From the NCBI RefSeq assembly GCF_028622115.1, contig NZ_CP097263.1, positions 868,001-932,000 on the forward strand: a stretch of DNA of 64,000 bases, given 5' to 3'. The notes below the pieces were generated by a model that made no database searches, had not been told where the DNA came from, and saw nothing but the letters and a program-made list of their open reading frames with translations. Both the position numbers and the translations under genes were made by a program. How positions within the stretch are numbered: the stretch's first letter is position 1; every line of letters starts with the position of its first letter. The stretch comes from Kutzneria chonburiensis. GTDB lineage: Bacteria; Actinomycetota; Actinomycetes; Mycobacteriales; Pseudonocardiaceae. Of the stretch, positions 52,354 to 60,652 are shown in pieces.

Positions 52354-52356
52354 CGT
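52351..52356 (+). promoter_or_regulatory. -10 box (TAACGT) of the kinase-like gene, leaderless
   Basis: TAACGT is followed by GGAGGC (6 nt) and ATG 52363. The GGAGG is too close to the ATG (1 nt) to be a normal ribosome-binding site. The first TAA is the stop of the preceding gene. Confidence 0.4.
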
Positions 52357-52362
52357 GGAGGC

Positions 52363-53199
52363 ATGGATACGGAGCGACTCACGTGGGCGATCGGCGAGCC
52401 GGTCGTCCGCGTGACGCCGTTCGGCGGCCGTGGCTACACGCCGGCCCGCCGGATGATCGTGGAACTGGCCGACGGCACAACGGTGTTCGCCAAGCAGGCG
52501 GTGAACGAGTACACGGCGGGGGAGTTGCGGCGCGAGCACGCGAACTACCTTCGACTGGACGCGTCGTTCATGCCCCGGCTGCGCGGCTGGGACGACGACG
52601 GCAGCGTGGAGCCGATCCTGGTGCTGGACGACCTGTCCGGCGCGCACTGGCCGCCGCCGTGGCGGCTGGACCAGGTGCGTCAGGTGCTGGACACCATCAC
52701 GGCGATCGGCCGGCAGCCGGTCCCGGACGGCATGCCGGTGCTGGACGAGAGCTCGATCAATGGTGGCTGGCAGACCGTCGCCGAGGACCCGGAACCCTTT
52801 CTGTCGCTGGGACTGTGCACGCGAGCCGGGCTGAACTGGATGCTGCCGACCATGCTCGAGGCGTCCGCCGCGGCGAAGCTGTCCGGCGATTCCGTGGTGC
52901 ACCTGGACGTGCGCAGCGACAACCTGTGTTTCTCCGGCGACCGCACGGTGTTCGTCGACTGGAACCACAGCTGCCTGGCCAACCCGGAGCTCGACCGCGC
53001 GGCTTTCCTGCCCAGCGTGCACGCCGAAGGCGGACCGCGGCCGGACGACGTCGCGGACATCGACATCACCCTGGTCGCGGTCGTGGCCGGGTTCTTCGCC
53101 GCCCGGGCCGGGTTGCCGCCGGTGCCGGACGCGCCGGGGTGCGCCCGATCCAGCGCAAGCAGCTGGAAGTGGCGCTGCCGTGGGCGATTCGGGCGCTAG
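52363..53199 (+). CDS. Aminoglycoside phosphotransferase/choline kinase-like protein with frameshifted tail
   Basis: A 278-residue kinase-fold protein. The N-lobe is PVVRVTPFGGRGYTPARRMIVELADGTTVFAKQAV with a Lys. The hinge is EPILVLDDLSG. The catalytic loop is SVVHLDVRSDNLCF (HxDxxxxN Brenner motif) and the metal-binding Asp is in TVFVDWNHSCLANPELD. The C-terminal tail reads PDAPGCARSSASSWKWRCRGRFGR. Inserting one G into the run at 53136-53139 would give PDAPGVRPIQRKQLEVALPWAIRALGLGS and a stop at 53213. The active-site residues are intact. The substrate is unknown. Confidence 0.72.
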   Translation: MDTERLTWAIGEPVVRVTPFGGRGYTPARRMIVELADGTTVFAKQAVNEYTAGELRREHANYLRLDASFMPRLRGWDDDGSVEPILVLDDLSGAHWPPPWRLDQVRQVLDTITAIGRQPVPDGMPVLDESSINGGWQTVAEDPEPFLSLGLCTRAGLNWMLPTMLEASAAAKLSGDSVVHLDVRSDNLCFSGDRTVFVDWNHSCLANPELDRAAFLPSVHAEGGPRPDDVADIDITLVAVVAGFFAARAGLPPVPDAPGCARSSASSWKWRCRGRFGR

Positions 53200-53630
53200 G
53201 GCTTGGCTCGTAGCGTCTTCATCGCGCGTTCCATCTCCCAGTGCGCCCGGACCGAGCGGATCAGCCCGTCCTCGTCGATCCGGTAGACGAACACGCCGTC
53301 GGTGTCCATCAGGTTGTTGCCGGGCAGGTGGATCGTGATGGTGCCGACGTTGGCGCACTCAAGACCGTTGGCGTACGAGTCGGTCATGGTGAAGTCGAAA
53401 CCCTCGGCCAGCGCGATCGCCTTGTCCCAGAAGGCCGCGATGGCCTCGTGCCCGTGATGGCCGAGGCCGTCGGGGTCGAACGGGGACGGGCCGACCGGGT
53501 CCTCCACGCTGCCGTCGAGCGCGAACAGCGAGATCCACTTCTCCTTCTCGCCGGCCACCACGGCCTCCATGGACCGCCAGGACGCCTTGCGCGCCGGGTG
53601 TTCGGCCTTCGACGCCCGCCAGTCGATCAT
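53196..53630 (-). CDS. NTF2/SnoaL-fold protein of the sterol operon
   Basis: A 144-residue cone-shaped alpha+beta barrel protein: MEAVVAGEKEKWISLFALDGSVEDPVGPSPFDPDGLGHHGHEAIAAFWDKAIALAEGFDFTMTDSYANGLECANVGTITI. The EDPVG-P and HGHEAIAAFWD segments are typical of nuclear-transport-factor-2-like/ketosteroid-isomerase-like proteins. Its last position in a sterol operon, overlapping the LLM gene by 4 bp, makes an isomerase, hydratase or binding role on a steroid CoA plausible. The catalytic residues of true ketosteroid isomerase could not be assigned. Confidence 0.8.
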   Translation of the reverse strand: MIDWRASKAEHPARKASWRSMEAVVAGEKEKWISLFALDGSVEDPVGPSPFDPDGLGHHGHEAIAAFWDKAIALAEGFDFTMTDSYANGLECANVGTITIHLPGNNLMDTDGVFVYRIDEDGLIRSVRAHWEMERAMKTLRAKP

Positions 53631-54502
53631 GCCGTCACCTTCTCGATCACCTCGTGCTGGAAGCGCCGCAGCGCGTCCTGCTTGGCCGCCAGCTCGCCGT
53701 CGAAGCCGACGCCGTAGAGCAGCCACGGCATGACGATGGCGTCGGTGACACCGGCCCCGGCCAGGTCGCGGTAGCCGTCGACGCCGAACTTGTCGATCGA
53801 CACGGCCTGGATCTCGAACGGCTGGTCGTCGCGCCCGTATTCCTTGCGCAGCTCGGCGAGCCGGGCGACGATCTGCTGGAGGTCACCGAACTTGATCATC
53901 GCTGACGTCCAGCCGTCACCGATGCGGGCGGCCCGGCGCAGCCCGGCCTCGGTGTGCCCGCCGACGTAGAACGGAACCGGTTTCCCGGGCGTGGGGCTCA
54001 TCTGGAGCTTGTCGAAGTCGTAGTACCTGCCGTGGTACTCGACCATGCCGCCGCCGAGGATCAGCTTCAGCACGTCGATCATCTCGTCCGAGCGCGGCCC
54101 GCGGTGCGCGTATTCCGTGCCGCACCAGGCGAATTCCTCCGGCGACCAGCCGAGTCCGACGCCGAGCCCGAACCGGTCGTTGGTCAACGCGGCCACCGAG
54201 TTGACCTGCCGGGCCAGCAGCACGGGATTGCGCGAGCCGAGCTTGAGGACCTGTGTGTAGAAGCGGATCGTGCTGGTGCCGGCGCCCATCGCGGCTGCGG
54301 CGATCAGCGGGTCGGCCCACGGCGTGTCGGCGTTCCAGAACCGGCTGCCGTCCGGCGTGTACGGATAGTCGGCCGACACCTTTTCCGACCAGAACAGGGA
54401 ATCCGGCAGCGCGATCGACGCGAAGCCGCACTCCTCGGCCGTCTTGGCCAGCTCGACCAGCTGGTCCAGCGGGCTCATGGCAATCGCCAGCGTGAACTTC
54501 AC
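53627..54502 (-). CDS. LLM-class F420-dependent oxidoreductase (Rv3520c-like position)
   Basis: A 291-residue luciferase-like protein: KFTLAIAMSPLDQLVELAKTAEECGFASIALPDSLFWSEKVSADYPYTPDGSRFWNADTPWADPLIAAAAMGAGTSTIRFYTQVLKLGSRNPVLLARQVNSVAALTNDRFGLGVGLGWSPEEFAWCG. This has the LGVGLGWSxEE signature of F420-dependent LLM oxidoreductases. GTG 54502 overlaps the ltp3 stop by 4 bp (GTGA). In M. tuberculosis Rv3520c, also an LLM protein, is near ltp3/ltp4 and belongs to the KstR regulon. The step catalysed is not known. Confidence 0.85.
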   Translation of the reverse strand: MKFTLAIAMSPLDQLVELAKTAEECGFASIALPDSLFWSEKVSADYPYTPDGSRFWNADTPWADPLIAAAAMGAGTSTIRFYTQVLKLGSRNPVLLARQVNSVAALTNDRFGLGVGLGWSPEEFAWCGTEYAHRGPRSDEMIDVLKLILGGGMVEYHGRYYDFDKLQMSPTPGKPVPFYVGGHTEAGLRRAARIGDGWTSAMIKFGDLQQIVARLAELRKEYGRDDQPFEIQAVSIDKFGVDGYRDLAGAGVTDAIVMPWLLYGVGFDGELAAKQDALRRFQHEVIEKVTA

Positions 54503-55662
54503 CGCGCACCCGGCCTTTCCGATCCGACCACCCAGAGCGAGAAGTACTGCGAGCCGCCGCCGTAGGCGTGGCCCAGCGCGACGCGCGCGCCGTCGACCTG
54601 GTGGTCGCCGGCCCGGCCGAGCACCTGCATCGCCGCCTCGGCGTAGCGCAGCAACCCTGATGCCCCAATGGGATTCGAGGACAGCACACCGCCGGACGGG
54701 TTCACCGGCAGGCGTCCGCCGATCGCGGTCTCGCCCGCCTCGGTGAACTTCCAGCCCTGGCCTTCCTCGGTGAAACCGAGGTTCTCCAACCACATCGGTT
54801 CGAACCACGAGAACGGCACGTAGATCTCGGCAACGTCCACTTCGGACACGGGATCCTTGATGCCGGCCTGCTTCCACAGCGCCGCCGAGGCATCCTTGCC
54901 GGCCTGTGGGCTGACCTGGTCGCGTCCGGCGAACGTTGTCGGCTCCGTGCGCATCGCCGTGGCGTGGATCCACGCCGCCGGGCGGCCCTTGGCCGTCTGC
55001 TCGTCGGCGATCACCACGGCCGCCGCGCCGTCCGAGGACGGACACGTTTCGTCGTACCGGATCGGGTCCCACAGCATCGGCGACGCCTGCACCGACTCGA
55101 CCGTGATGTCCGGCTGTTTCAGGTGTGCGTAAGGATTGAGGGCGCCATTGCGGCGGTCCTTGGCCGCGACGATCGCGCCGATGTGGTCCGGCGCACCGGA
55201 ACGCCGGATGTAGGACCGGACGTGCGGCGCGAAGTAGCCGCCCGCGCCGGCGCCGACCGGCATGTGGAACGGCGGCATCACCGACAGCGCCCACATGGCA
55301 TTGGACTCGGACTGCTTCTCGAATGCCACCGCCAGCACCCGGCGGTGCACGCCCGACTGCACCAGGCTGGCCGCCACATTGCCGGTCGAGCCACCCACCG
55401 AACCCGCGGTATGCACGCGCAGCAACGGTTTCCCGGTCGCGCCGAGCGCGTCGGCCAGGAACAGTTCGGGCATCATGACGCCCTCGAACAGGTCCGGGGC
55501 CTTGCCCAGGACGACCGCGTCGATGTCGGCCCAGTCGGTGCCGGCGTCGGCCATCGCGCGGTCGATCGCCTCCCGGCAGAGGCCGGCCATGGACACGTCG
55601 AGCCGCTTGGCGGTGTGGTTGGTCTGGCCGGTCCCGATCACGGCCGCGAGTTGCCCGCCCAT
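54499..55662 (-). CDS. ltp3: Thiolase-fold steroid side-chain lyase (Ltp3-like)
   Basis: A 387-residue protein with the SCP-x thiolase fold: QLAAVIGTGQTNHTAKRLDVSMAGLCREAIDRAMADAGTDWADIDAVVLGKAPDLFEGVMMPELFLADALGATGKPLLRVHTAGSVGGSTGNVAASLV. Its nucleophile-equivalent region reads HTAGSVGG without a Cys, so it is not a true thiolase. It is a likely aldolase component, as described for Ltp proteins acting on C-24-branched sterol side chains. It overlaps ltp4 by one base and the LLM gene by 4 bp. Confidence 0.87.
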   Translation of the reverse strand: MGGQLAAVIGTGQTNHTAKRLDVSMAGLCREAIDRAMADAGTDWADIDAVVLGKAPDLFEGVMMPELFLADALGATGKPLLRVHTAGSVGGSTGNVAASLVQSGVHRRVLAVAFEKQSESNAMWALSVMPPFHMPVGAGAGGYFAPHVRSYIRRSGAPDHIGAIVAAKDRRNGALNPYAHLKQPDITVESVQASPMLWDPIRYDETCPSSDGAAAVVIADEQTAKGRPAAWIHATAMRTEPTTFAGRDQVSPQAGKDASAALWKQAGIKDPVSEVDVAEIYVPFSWFEPMWLENLGFTEEGQGWKFTEAGETAIGGRLPVNPSGGVLSSNPIGASGLLRYAEAAMQVLGRAGDHQVDGARVALGHAYGGGSQYFSLWVVGSERPGAR

Positions 55663-56714
55663 CAGCGTCCCTCCAGCACACAGACGAGATTCTGTTGCAG
55701 CAGCGGGCCGCTGGTCGCGTGGGCCATGGCCTTGTCGGCTCGGCCGGCGCGGATCTCGGCGGCCGCCGCGCCGATGCGGATCAGGCCGGCGGCGAACAGC
55801 GGATTTCCGGCCAGCACGCCGCCGGACGGGTTCACCCGCACCTCCTCGCCGAGACCAAGTGCTTGGCGCAGCAGGATTTCCTGGTGCGTGAAGGGCGCGT
55901 AGAGCTCGGCCACCTGGACTCCGTCGATGCCAGCCGCCTTGGCCGCCGCGATGGTCGACGGCGACGTGGTCAGGTCGCGGGCACCGATCAGGGGAGTGTC
56001 GATCCGATGCTCGAATCCGGTGATCCAGGCCGGCCGCTCGCTCAGCTCGCGGGCTTTGTCGCCGGCGGCCAGGATGATCGCCGCCGCACCGTCGGTGATC
56101 GGCGCGCAGTCGTGCGCCCGCAGCGGATCCGCGATGTACGGCTGTCGCAGCAGTTCCTCGACCGTGGTTTCACCGGACAGCTGTGCGTCCGCATTGGACA
56201 GTGCCGCACGACGGCTGGCCGCCGCCACCGCGGCCATGTCCCGTTGGCTCCACAGGCCGGCGTCGAGGCCCAGCCGGGCCTGAAGTCCGGCCAGGCCAAC
56301 GGTGTCCGGCCACAGCGGCGTCGTCAGGTAGGGGTCCATCTGCATGGCCATGACCCGCCGCAGCTCGCCGGCCGACGACTTGCCGAAGCCGTACACCAGC
56401 GCAGTCTCCACCTCGCCGGTGCGGATCTTCACCCACGCCTCGTACAGCGCCCACGCGGCGTCCATCTCCACGTGCGACTCCATGATCGGCGGGAACGCGC
56501 CGATCGCGTCCACCGCAGCGATGAAGGAGAACGCCCGCCCGGCAAGGTAGTCCGACGACCCCGAGCACCAGAATCCGATGTCCTGTTTGGACAGACTGGT
56601 GTCGGCGAGCAGCCGGTGGAACACCGGCACCAGCATCTCGACGCCGTTGGTGGTGCCGGGTGTGCGGCGCACGTTCGGCGCCTGCGCGAAGCCGACGACC
56701 GCCACCTCGCTCAC
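55662..56714 (-). CDS. ltp4: Thiolase-fold steroid side-chain lyase (Ltp4-like)
   Basis: A 350-residue thiolase-fold protein: EVAVVGFAQAPNVRRTPGTTNGVEMLVPVFHRLLADTSLSKQDIGFWCSGSSDYLAGRAFSFIAAVDAIGAFPPIMESHVEMDAAWALYEAWVKIRTGEVETALVYGFGKSSAGE. The second half has SPSTIAAAKAAGIDGVQVAELYAPFTHQEILLRQALGLG and VNPSGGVLAGNPLFAAGLIRIG. Ltp4 with Ltp3 and a DUF35 partner is required for C-24-branched sterol side chains in rhodococci. It follows the DUF35 gene by 9 bp. Confidence 0.88.
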   Translation of the reverse strand: MSEVAVVGFAQAPNVRRTPGTTNGVEMLVPVFHRLLADTSLSKQDIGFWCSGSSDYLAGRAFSFIAAVDAIGAFPPIMESHVEMDAAWALYEAWVKIRTGEVETALVYGFGKSSAGELRRVMAMQMDPYLTTPLWPDTVGLAGLQARLGLDAGLWSQRDMAAVAAASRRAALSNADAQLSGETTVEELLRQPYIADPLRAHDCAPITDGAAAIILAAGDKARELSERPAWITGFEHRIDTPLIGARDLTTSPSTIAAAKAAGIDGVQVAELYAPFTHQEILLRQALGLGEEVRVNPSGGVLAGNPLFAAGLIRIGAAAAEIRAGRADKAMAHATSGPLLQQNLVCVLEGR

Positions 56715-56723
56715 GAGGGCCTC

Positions 56724-57686
56724 CTACAGATGCTGTGAATACGATTCATAAGGCGCGTCCGGTTCGCCCGTCGGCTCGAAGTGGTCGATGTTCTCCAGCG
56801 TGGTGCCCCACTGGTCGCGCGGCCGCCAGGCCGCCCGCACCCGCATGCCCATCCGGACCTCGCTCGCCTCGCAGCCCAGCACCAGGTGCAGGAACGCGAT
56901 GTCCGCGCCTTCGAGCAGGATGTAGGCGGCCACGTAGGGCGGCTTGATCCGTTGGCCCAGGAACGGCACGTTCACCACGCAGAACGTGGTCACCACGCCG
57001 TGGTCGGGCAGTTCGATCTCGTCTTCGGTCGGCACGCCGTCGGTCGGGCAGGAGCCGCGCGGCGGGATGTAGACCTTCTCGCAGGCCGGGCAGCGCTGGC
57101 CGAGCAGCTTGCCCTCGGCCAGGCCGCGCAGGTAACGGCTTTCCTCCGGCGAGGCCGCGTGCTGGTACGTGAGGTGGATCGGCGTGGTCACCATCGTGAC
57201 CGGGTCGCCCGCTCCCGGCTCGCGTTCGGTGGGCTCATTGTCCAGCGGTTCAAAGCATTCGATGTCCCGGATGCTGCCGATCGGTTCGGCGGCCCAGCGC
57301 ACGCGAACGCGCATGCCGGTGCTCATCCGGTCCGGCGAGCCGGCGTCGACGGCGTGCAGCAATCCGGTGTCGGCGCCGTCGAGTTTGATCAGCGCCCAGG
57401 CAAAGGGATGCTGAAGTGGTTGGCCCGCAAGCGGTTGCGGGATCCAGGACCAGGTCTGCACCACGCCTTCGGTGGCCACGTCGACGAATTCGGTGAGCTT
57501 CTCCGCGGTCACCGGGTCGTACTCGGTCGGCGGCACCAGGATTCGGCCGTCCGAGCCGCGGACGCCGGCGATCTTGTGCTCGCGCAGCCCCGTGGCGAAC
57601 CGGCCCAGCACCGGCCCGAGCGAGCGGGTGTAGTCGAACCCCACGTTCAGCGGGGCGCTCAACGGTTCCGAGCTGATCGTCACCAT
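56724..57686 (-). CDS. DUF35/OB-fold acyl-CoA-binding partner of Ltp3/Ltp4 (Rv3521-like)
   Basis: A 320-residue protein containing two OB-like halves. The N-terminal one (about residues 20-170) has no zinc ribbon. The C-terminal one has the DUF35 zinc ribbon GQRCPACEKVYIPPRGSCPTDG, though the fourth ligand is Cys-Pro-Thr-Asp only, and is followed by HGVVTTFCVVNVPFLGQRIKPPYVAAYILLEGADIAFLHLVLG. DUF35 proteins position acyl-CoA for Ltp aldolases and ChsH-type hydratases. First gene of the minus-strand operon DUF35-ltp4-ltp3-LLM-NTF2. A KstR-type site lies 5-19 bp upstream of its ATG. Confidence 0.88.
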   Translation of the reverse strand: MVTISSEPLSAPLNVGFDYTRSLGPVLGRFATGLREHKIAGVRGSDGRILVPPTEYDPVTAEKLTEFVDVATEGVVQTWSWIPQPLAGQPLQHPFAWALIKLDGADTGLLHAVDAGSPDRMSTGMRVRVRWAAEPIGSIRDIECFEPLDNEPTEREPGAGDPVTMVTTPIHLTYQHAASPEESRYLRGLAEGKLLGQRCPACEKVYIPPRGSCPTDGVPTEDEIELPDHGVVTTFCVVNVPFLGQRIKPPYVAAYILLEGADIAFLHLVLGCEASEVRMGMRVRAAWRPRDQWGTTLENIDHFEPTGEPDAPYESYSQHL

Positions 57687-57691
57687 CGAAG

Positions 57692-57705
57692 TGAAACACG
57701 TTCTC
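57692..57705. promoter_or_regulatory. KstR-type site 3 (DUF35/LLM divergent promoter)
   Basis: TGAAACACGTTCTC matches TNNAACNNGTTNNA except for the last base. It lies in the 41-bp gap between the divergent DUF35 operon and the LLM-fadD pair, and could repress both. Confidence 0.7.
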
Positions 57706-57727
57706 GTTTTTGCGGCAAGATGAAGGC

Positions 57728-58786
57728 ATGAGGCTTGGACTGCAACTCGGCTACTGGACCCCGGTGCCGGCCCCCAACACTCCCGAGCTGGTCGCCGCGG
57801 CGGAGCGGTCCGGCTTCGACTCGGTGTTCGCCGCCGAGGCGTGGGGCTCGGACGCGTTCACCCCGCTGGCGTGGTGGGGTTCCCGCACGTCACGGCTGCG
57901 GTTGGGCACCTCGGTGGCCCAGCTGTCGGCGCGCACGCCGACCGCGTGCGCCATGCACGCCCTCACCCTGGACCGGCTCAGCGGTGGCCGCTTCATCCTG
58001 GGGCTGGGCGTGTCCGGGCCGCAGGTGGTGGAGGGCTGGTACGGGCAGCCGTTCGGCCAGCCGCTGGCCCGGACCAGGGAATATGTCTCGATTGTGCGGC
58101 AGGTGCTGGCCCGCGAGGCGCCGGTCGTCAACAACGGCCGGCACTATCCGCTGCCGTACCAGGGGCCCGGGGCGCTGGGGCTGGGCAAGCCGTTGAAGCC
58201 GATCGCCCATCCGCTGCGGCCCGACGTGCCGATCATGCTCGGCGCGGAGGGGCCCAAGAATGTGGCCCTGACCGCGGAGATCGCCGATGGCTGGCTGGCC
58301 ATCTACTACACGCCGAGGCTGGCCGCGATGTACAACGAGTGGCTGGACGAGGGCTTCGCGCGGCCGGGGGCGCGGCGGTCGCGTGAGGAGTTCGAGATCG
58401 TCGCGAGCTGCCAGATCGTGCTCACCGATGACCGTGCGCGAGCCTTGCAGGCGATGAAACCCGTGCTGGCGCTGTACATCGGCGGCATGGGCGCGGCCGG
58501 CATGAACTTCCACGCCGATGTGTTCGCCCGTATGGGCTATGCCTCGGAGGTCGCCGCCATCGGCGAGTTGTTCCGGGCCGGTCGCAAGGACGAGGCCGCC
58601 GCCGTGGTGCCGGATGCCCTGGTCGAGGGCATCGCGCTGATCGGCTCCGCCGAGGAGGTGCGAGCCCAGGTGGCCGAGCTCGAGCGGGGCGGCGTGACCA
58701 CCCTGCTGGTCGGCTGCGGCAACGTCGAACAGGTCGAGCAGCTGTCCTCGGCCCTTGTCGGCGAAGTGGAACACGTTCTAGATTGA
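57728..58786 (+). CDS. LLM-class F420-dependent oxidoreductase, second sterol-locus copy
   Basis: A 352-residue LLM protein: RLGLQLGYWTPVPAPNTPELVAAAERSGFDSVFAAEAWGSDAFTPLAWWGSRTSRLRLGTSVAQLSARTPTACAMHALTLDRLSGGRFILGLGVSGPQVVEGWYG. It is a close paralogue of the protein at 22471-23490 (same GPQVxEGWxG and ALYIGGMGA motifs) but different from the LLM of the opposite operon. ATG 57728 is chosen for the conserved N-terminus. KstR-type site 3 lies upstream. It is followed after 5 bp by an acyl-CoA synthetase gene. Substrate unknown, presumably a steroid CoA intermediate. Confidence 0.85.
   Translation: MRLGLQLGYWTPVPAPNTPELVAAAERSGFDSVFAAEAWGSDAFTPLAWWGSRTSRLRLGTSVAQLSARTPTACAMHALTLDRLSGGRFILGLGVSGPQVVEGWYGQPFGQPLARTREYVSIVRQVLAREAPVVNNGRHYPLPYQGPGALGLGKPLKPIAHPLRPDVPIMLGAEGPKNVALTAEIADGWLAIYYTPRLAAMYNEWLDEGFARPGARRSREEFEIVASCQIVLTDDRARALQAMKPVLALYIGGMGAAGMNFHADVFARMGYASEVAAIGELFRAGRKDEAAAVVPDALVEGIALIGSAEEVRAQVAELERGGVTTLLVGCGNVEQVEQLSSALVGEVEHVLD
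58767..58780. promoter_or_regulatory. KstR-type site 4, inside the 3' end of the LLM gene
   Basis: TGGAACACGTTCTA is a full match to TNNAACNNGTTNNA. It lies within the last codons of the LLM gene and overlaps the -10 box of fadD by two bases, so fadD seems to have its own KstR-controlled promoter besides read-through from the LLM gene. Confidence 0.75.
58779..58784 (+). promoter_or_regulatory. -10 box (TAGATT) of fadD, leaderless
   Basis: TAGATT is followed by 7 nt and ATG 58792; no Shine-Dalgarno sequence is present. It supports ATG 58792 over a TTG at 58783. Confidence 0.55.
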
Positions 58787-58791
58787 GGCGT

Positions 58792-60336
58792 ATGACGGCG
58801 CCTGGACTTTGGCACATCGCGGCTGCGGAACCCGGGTTGACGGCGGTGGTCGACCCTGACGGCGGCGAGGTGAGCTACGGCTCGCTCGCCGCTGCGGCGG
58901 ATCGGTACGGGCGGGGGTTGCAGGCCATGGGCCTGCGCCCTGGCGACAGTGTCGTGGTGTTGCTGCCCAACGGGTCCGACCTGATGGCGATGTACTTTGC
59001 CGCCATGCAGACCGGGCTGTACATCGTGCCCGTGAACTGGCATCTGGTCGGTCCGGAGATCGCGTATCTGATCTCCGACTCCGGCGCCAAGGCTTTCGTC
59101 GCCTCTTCCCGCTTCGCCGAGGCCGCCGCCGTCGCCGGCGAGTCGCTGCCTGCTTCCGCACGGTTCTCGGTGGGGGAGATCCCCGGCTTCCAGCCGTTGT
59201 CCTCCCTTGGCGCGTCGGAACCCGTTGGCCGGCCCGACATCCGCACCGCCGGCGCACCCATGCTCTACACCTCCGGCACCACCGGCCGGCCCAAGGGCGT
59301 CCGCCGGGCTTTGACCGGGGCCGATCCCGACGACGTGCCCGCCGCCGGCATCTGGTTCTTCGGCATCTTCGACCTCAAGCCGTTCGACGGGCACGTGCAC
59401 CTGTGCGGTTCGCCGCTCTATCACACCGCCGTGCTGAACTTCGTCGCCCTGTCCATCCAGTTCGGACACACGGCCGTGTTGATGGACCGTTGGGACGCCG
59501 AGGAGATGCTTCGGCTGATCGCCAAGTACCGCGTCACCCACAGTCACATGGTCCCCACCCAGTTCCGCCGCCTGTTGGCCCTGCCCGAGGACGTTCGTTC
59601 TTCTTACGACGTCTCTTCGTGGCGGGCCGCCATCCACGGCGCCGCCCCGTGCCCGCTCGAGGTCAAGCGCCGCATGATCGAGTGGTGGGGGCCGGTCGTC
59701 ACCGAGTACTACGCCGCCACCGAGGGCGGCGGCACCGTAATCAATTCCGTCGACTGGCTCCGCAAGCCCGGCTCGGTCGGCCTCCCTTGGCCCGGCTCGG
59801 TGGTCAAGGTCCTCGCCGACGACGGCTCCGAGCTCCCCGCCGGCGAGATCGGCACCGTGTACATGCGCATGGGCGCTTCCACCTTCGAGTACTACAAGGA
59901 CAAGGCCAAGACCCAGGCCGGCCGCGTCCGCGACCTCTTCACCCTCGGCGACATCGGCTACCTCGACGAGGACGGTTACCTGTTCCTCTGCGACCGCAAG
60001 GCCGACATGATCATCTCCGGCGGCGTCAACATCTACCCGGCGGAGATCGAGGGCGAGCTGGCGTGCCACCCCGCCGTCGCCGACGTCGCGGTCTTCGGCA
60101 TTCCCCACCCCGATTGGGGCGAGGAGATCAAGGCCGTCGTCCAGCCCGTCGACGGTGTCTCCGGTTCCCCCGAGCTCACCGCCGAGCTGCTCTCGTACCT
60201 CGCCACCCGCCTCGCCAAGTTCAAGCTGCCCCGCACCGTCGACTACGCCGCCGAGCTCCCTCGCGACCCCAACGGCAAGCTCTACAAGCGCCGCCTGCGG
60301 GACCCGTACTGGGAGGGGCAGGAGCGCGCCATCTGA
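58792..60336 (+). CDS. Acyl-CoA synthetase (FadD family), sterol locus
   Basis: A 514-residue AMP-forming ligase. The phosphate loop is LYTSGTTGRPKGVRR (about residues 157-171). Others: YYAATEGGG (A5-type), DIGYLDEDGYLFLCDRKADMIISGGVNIYPAEIE (ribose-binding Asp and hinge) and the catalytic Lys in ELPRDPNGKLYKRRL. It belongs to the bile-acid/steroid-CoA ligase type of FadD enzymes; the exact counterpart (FadD17, FadD3 or another) could not be decided. It acts downstream of P450 oxidation to activate a side-chain or ring acid. It has its own KstR-type site. Ends one base before repeat E3. Confidence 0.88.
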   Translation: MTAPGLWHIAAAEPGLTAVVDPDGGEVSYGSLAAAADRYGRGLQAMGLRPGDSVVVLLPNGSDLMAMYFAAMQTGLYIVPVNWHLVGPEIAYLISDSGAKAFVASSRFAEAAAVAGESLPASARFSVGEIPGFQPLSSLGASEPVGRPDIRTAGAPMLYTSGTTGRPKGVRRALTGADPDDVPAAGIWFFGIFDLKPFDGHVHLCGSPLYHTAVLNFVALSIQFGHTAVLMDRWDAEEMLRLIAKYRVTHSHMVPTQFRRLLALPEDVRSSYDVSSWRAAIHGAAPCPLEVKRRMIEWWGPVVTEYYAATEGGGTVINSVDWLRKPGSVGLPWPGSVVKVLADDGSELPAGEIGTVYMRMGASTFEYYKDKAKTQAGRVRDLFTLGDIGYLDEDGYLFLCDRKADMIISGGVNIYPAEIEGELACHPAVADVAVFGIPHPDWGEEIKAVVQPVDGVSGSPELTAELLSYLATRLAKFKLPRTVDYAAELPRDPNGKLYKRRLRDPYWEGQERAI

Positions 60337-60337
60337 A

Positions 60338-60391
60338 CCCCCGCGAGTCCCGCTCTCAGACACACCGAAACACGCTCTCACGCACATTCGA
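60338..60391 (+). repeat. GAGTCCCGC element E3, left half only
   Basis: Begins 1 bp after the fadD stop with CCCCCGCGAGTCCCGC and matches the complement of the right half of E4 (61023-61114). It is interrupted by a 55-bp element, and its own right half is missing; beyond the insert lies an echA19 fragment instead. Confidence 0.75.
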
Positions 60392-60446
60392 TGTCACATG
60401 CGCGTCATACTTGCCTCCCTGAGGCACCTCCGGACCGCATGTGCCA
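60392..60446. repeat. 55-bp palindromic element, copy 5 (nested in E3)
   Basis: Arms 60392-60413 and 60425-60446 pair well in their outer 11 bases (TGTCACATGCG with CGCATGTGCCA) but poorly inside. The 11-nt loop CCTCCCTGAGG is identical to copy 4. The most degenerate copy, though the 22-11-22 spacing is kept. Confidence 0.78.
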
Positions 60447-60464
60447 GGGGAGAGGGGCGGGTGC

Positions 60465-60513
60465 CTCCTTGGCGTCGGCGCTGGGGAACAGGCGCATTCC
60501 GTGGTGGGCCTCG
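60465..60513 (-). pseudogene. Duplicated fragment of the echA19 3' end
   Basis: These 49 bases match 61167-61215, inside the 3' part of echA19, with three mismatches and no gap, in the same orientation. The fragment has no start codon or frame of its own. It is a decayed relic of a tandem duplication of the echA19 end with its flanking GAGTCCCGC element. Confidence 0.8.
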
Positions 60514-60652
60514 TGGTTGCGTCGGATGCCCGCGCCGCGCGGTCGGCACATGGTGCCTGCAGTCCCCCTTTCGACCTCGAAGTTGTGGACCGTCTAGTTC
60601 CGTCCCGATCAACCTGACGCGCCGGATCGCCCAGGTCGCGTCGACCGTGGTC

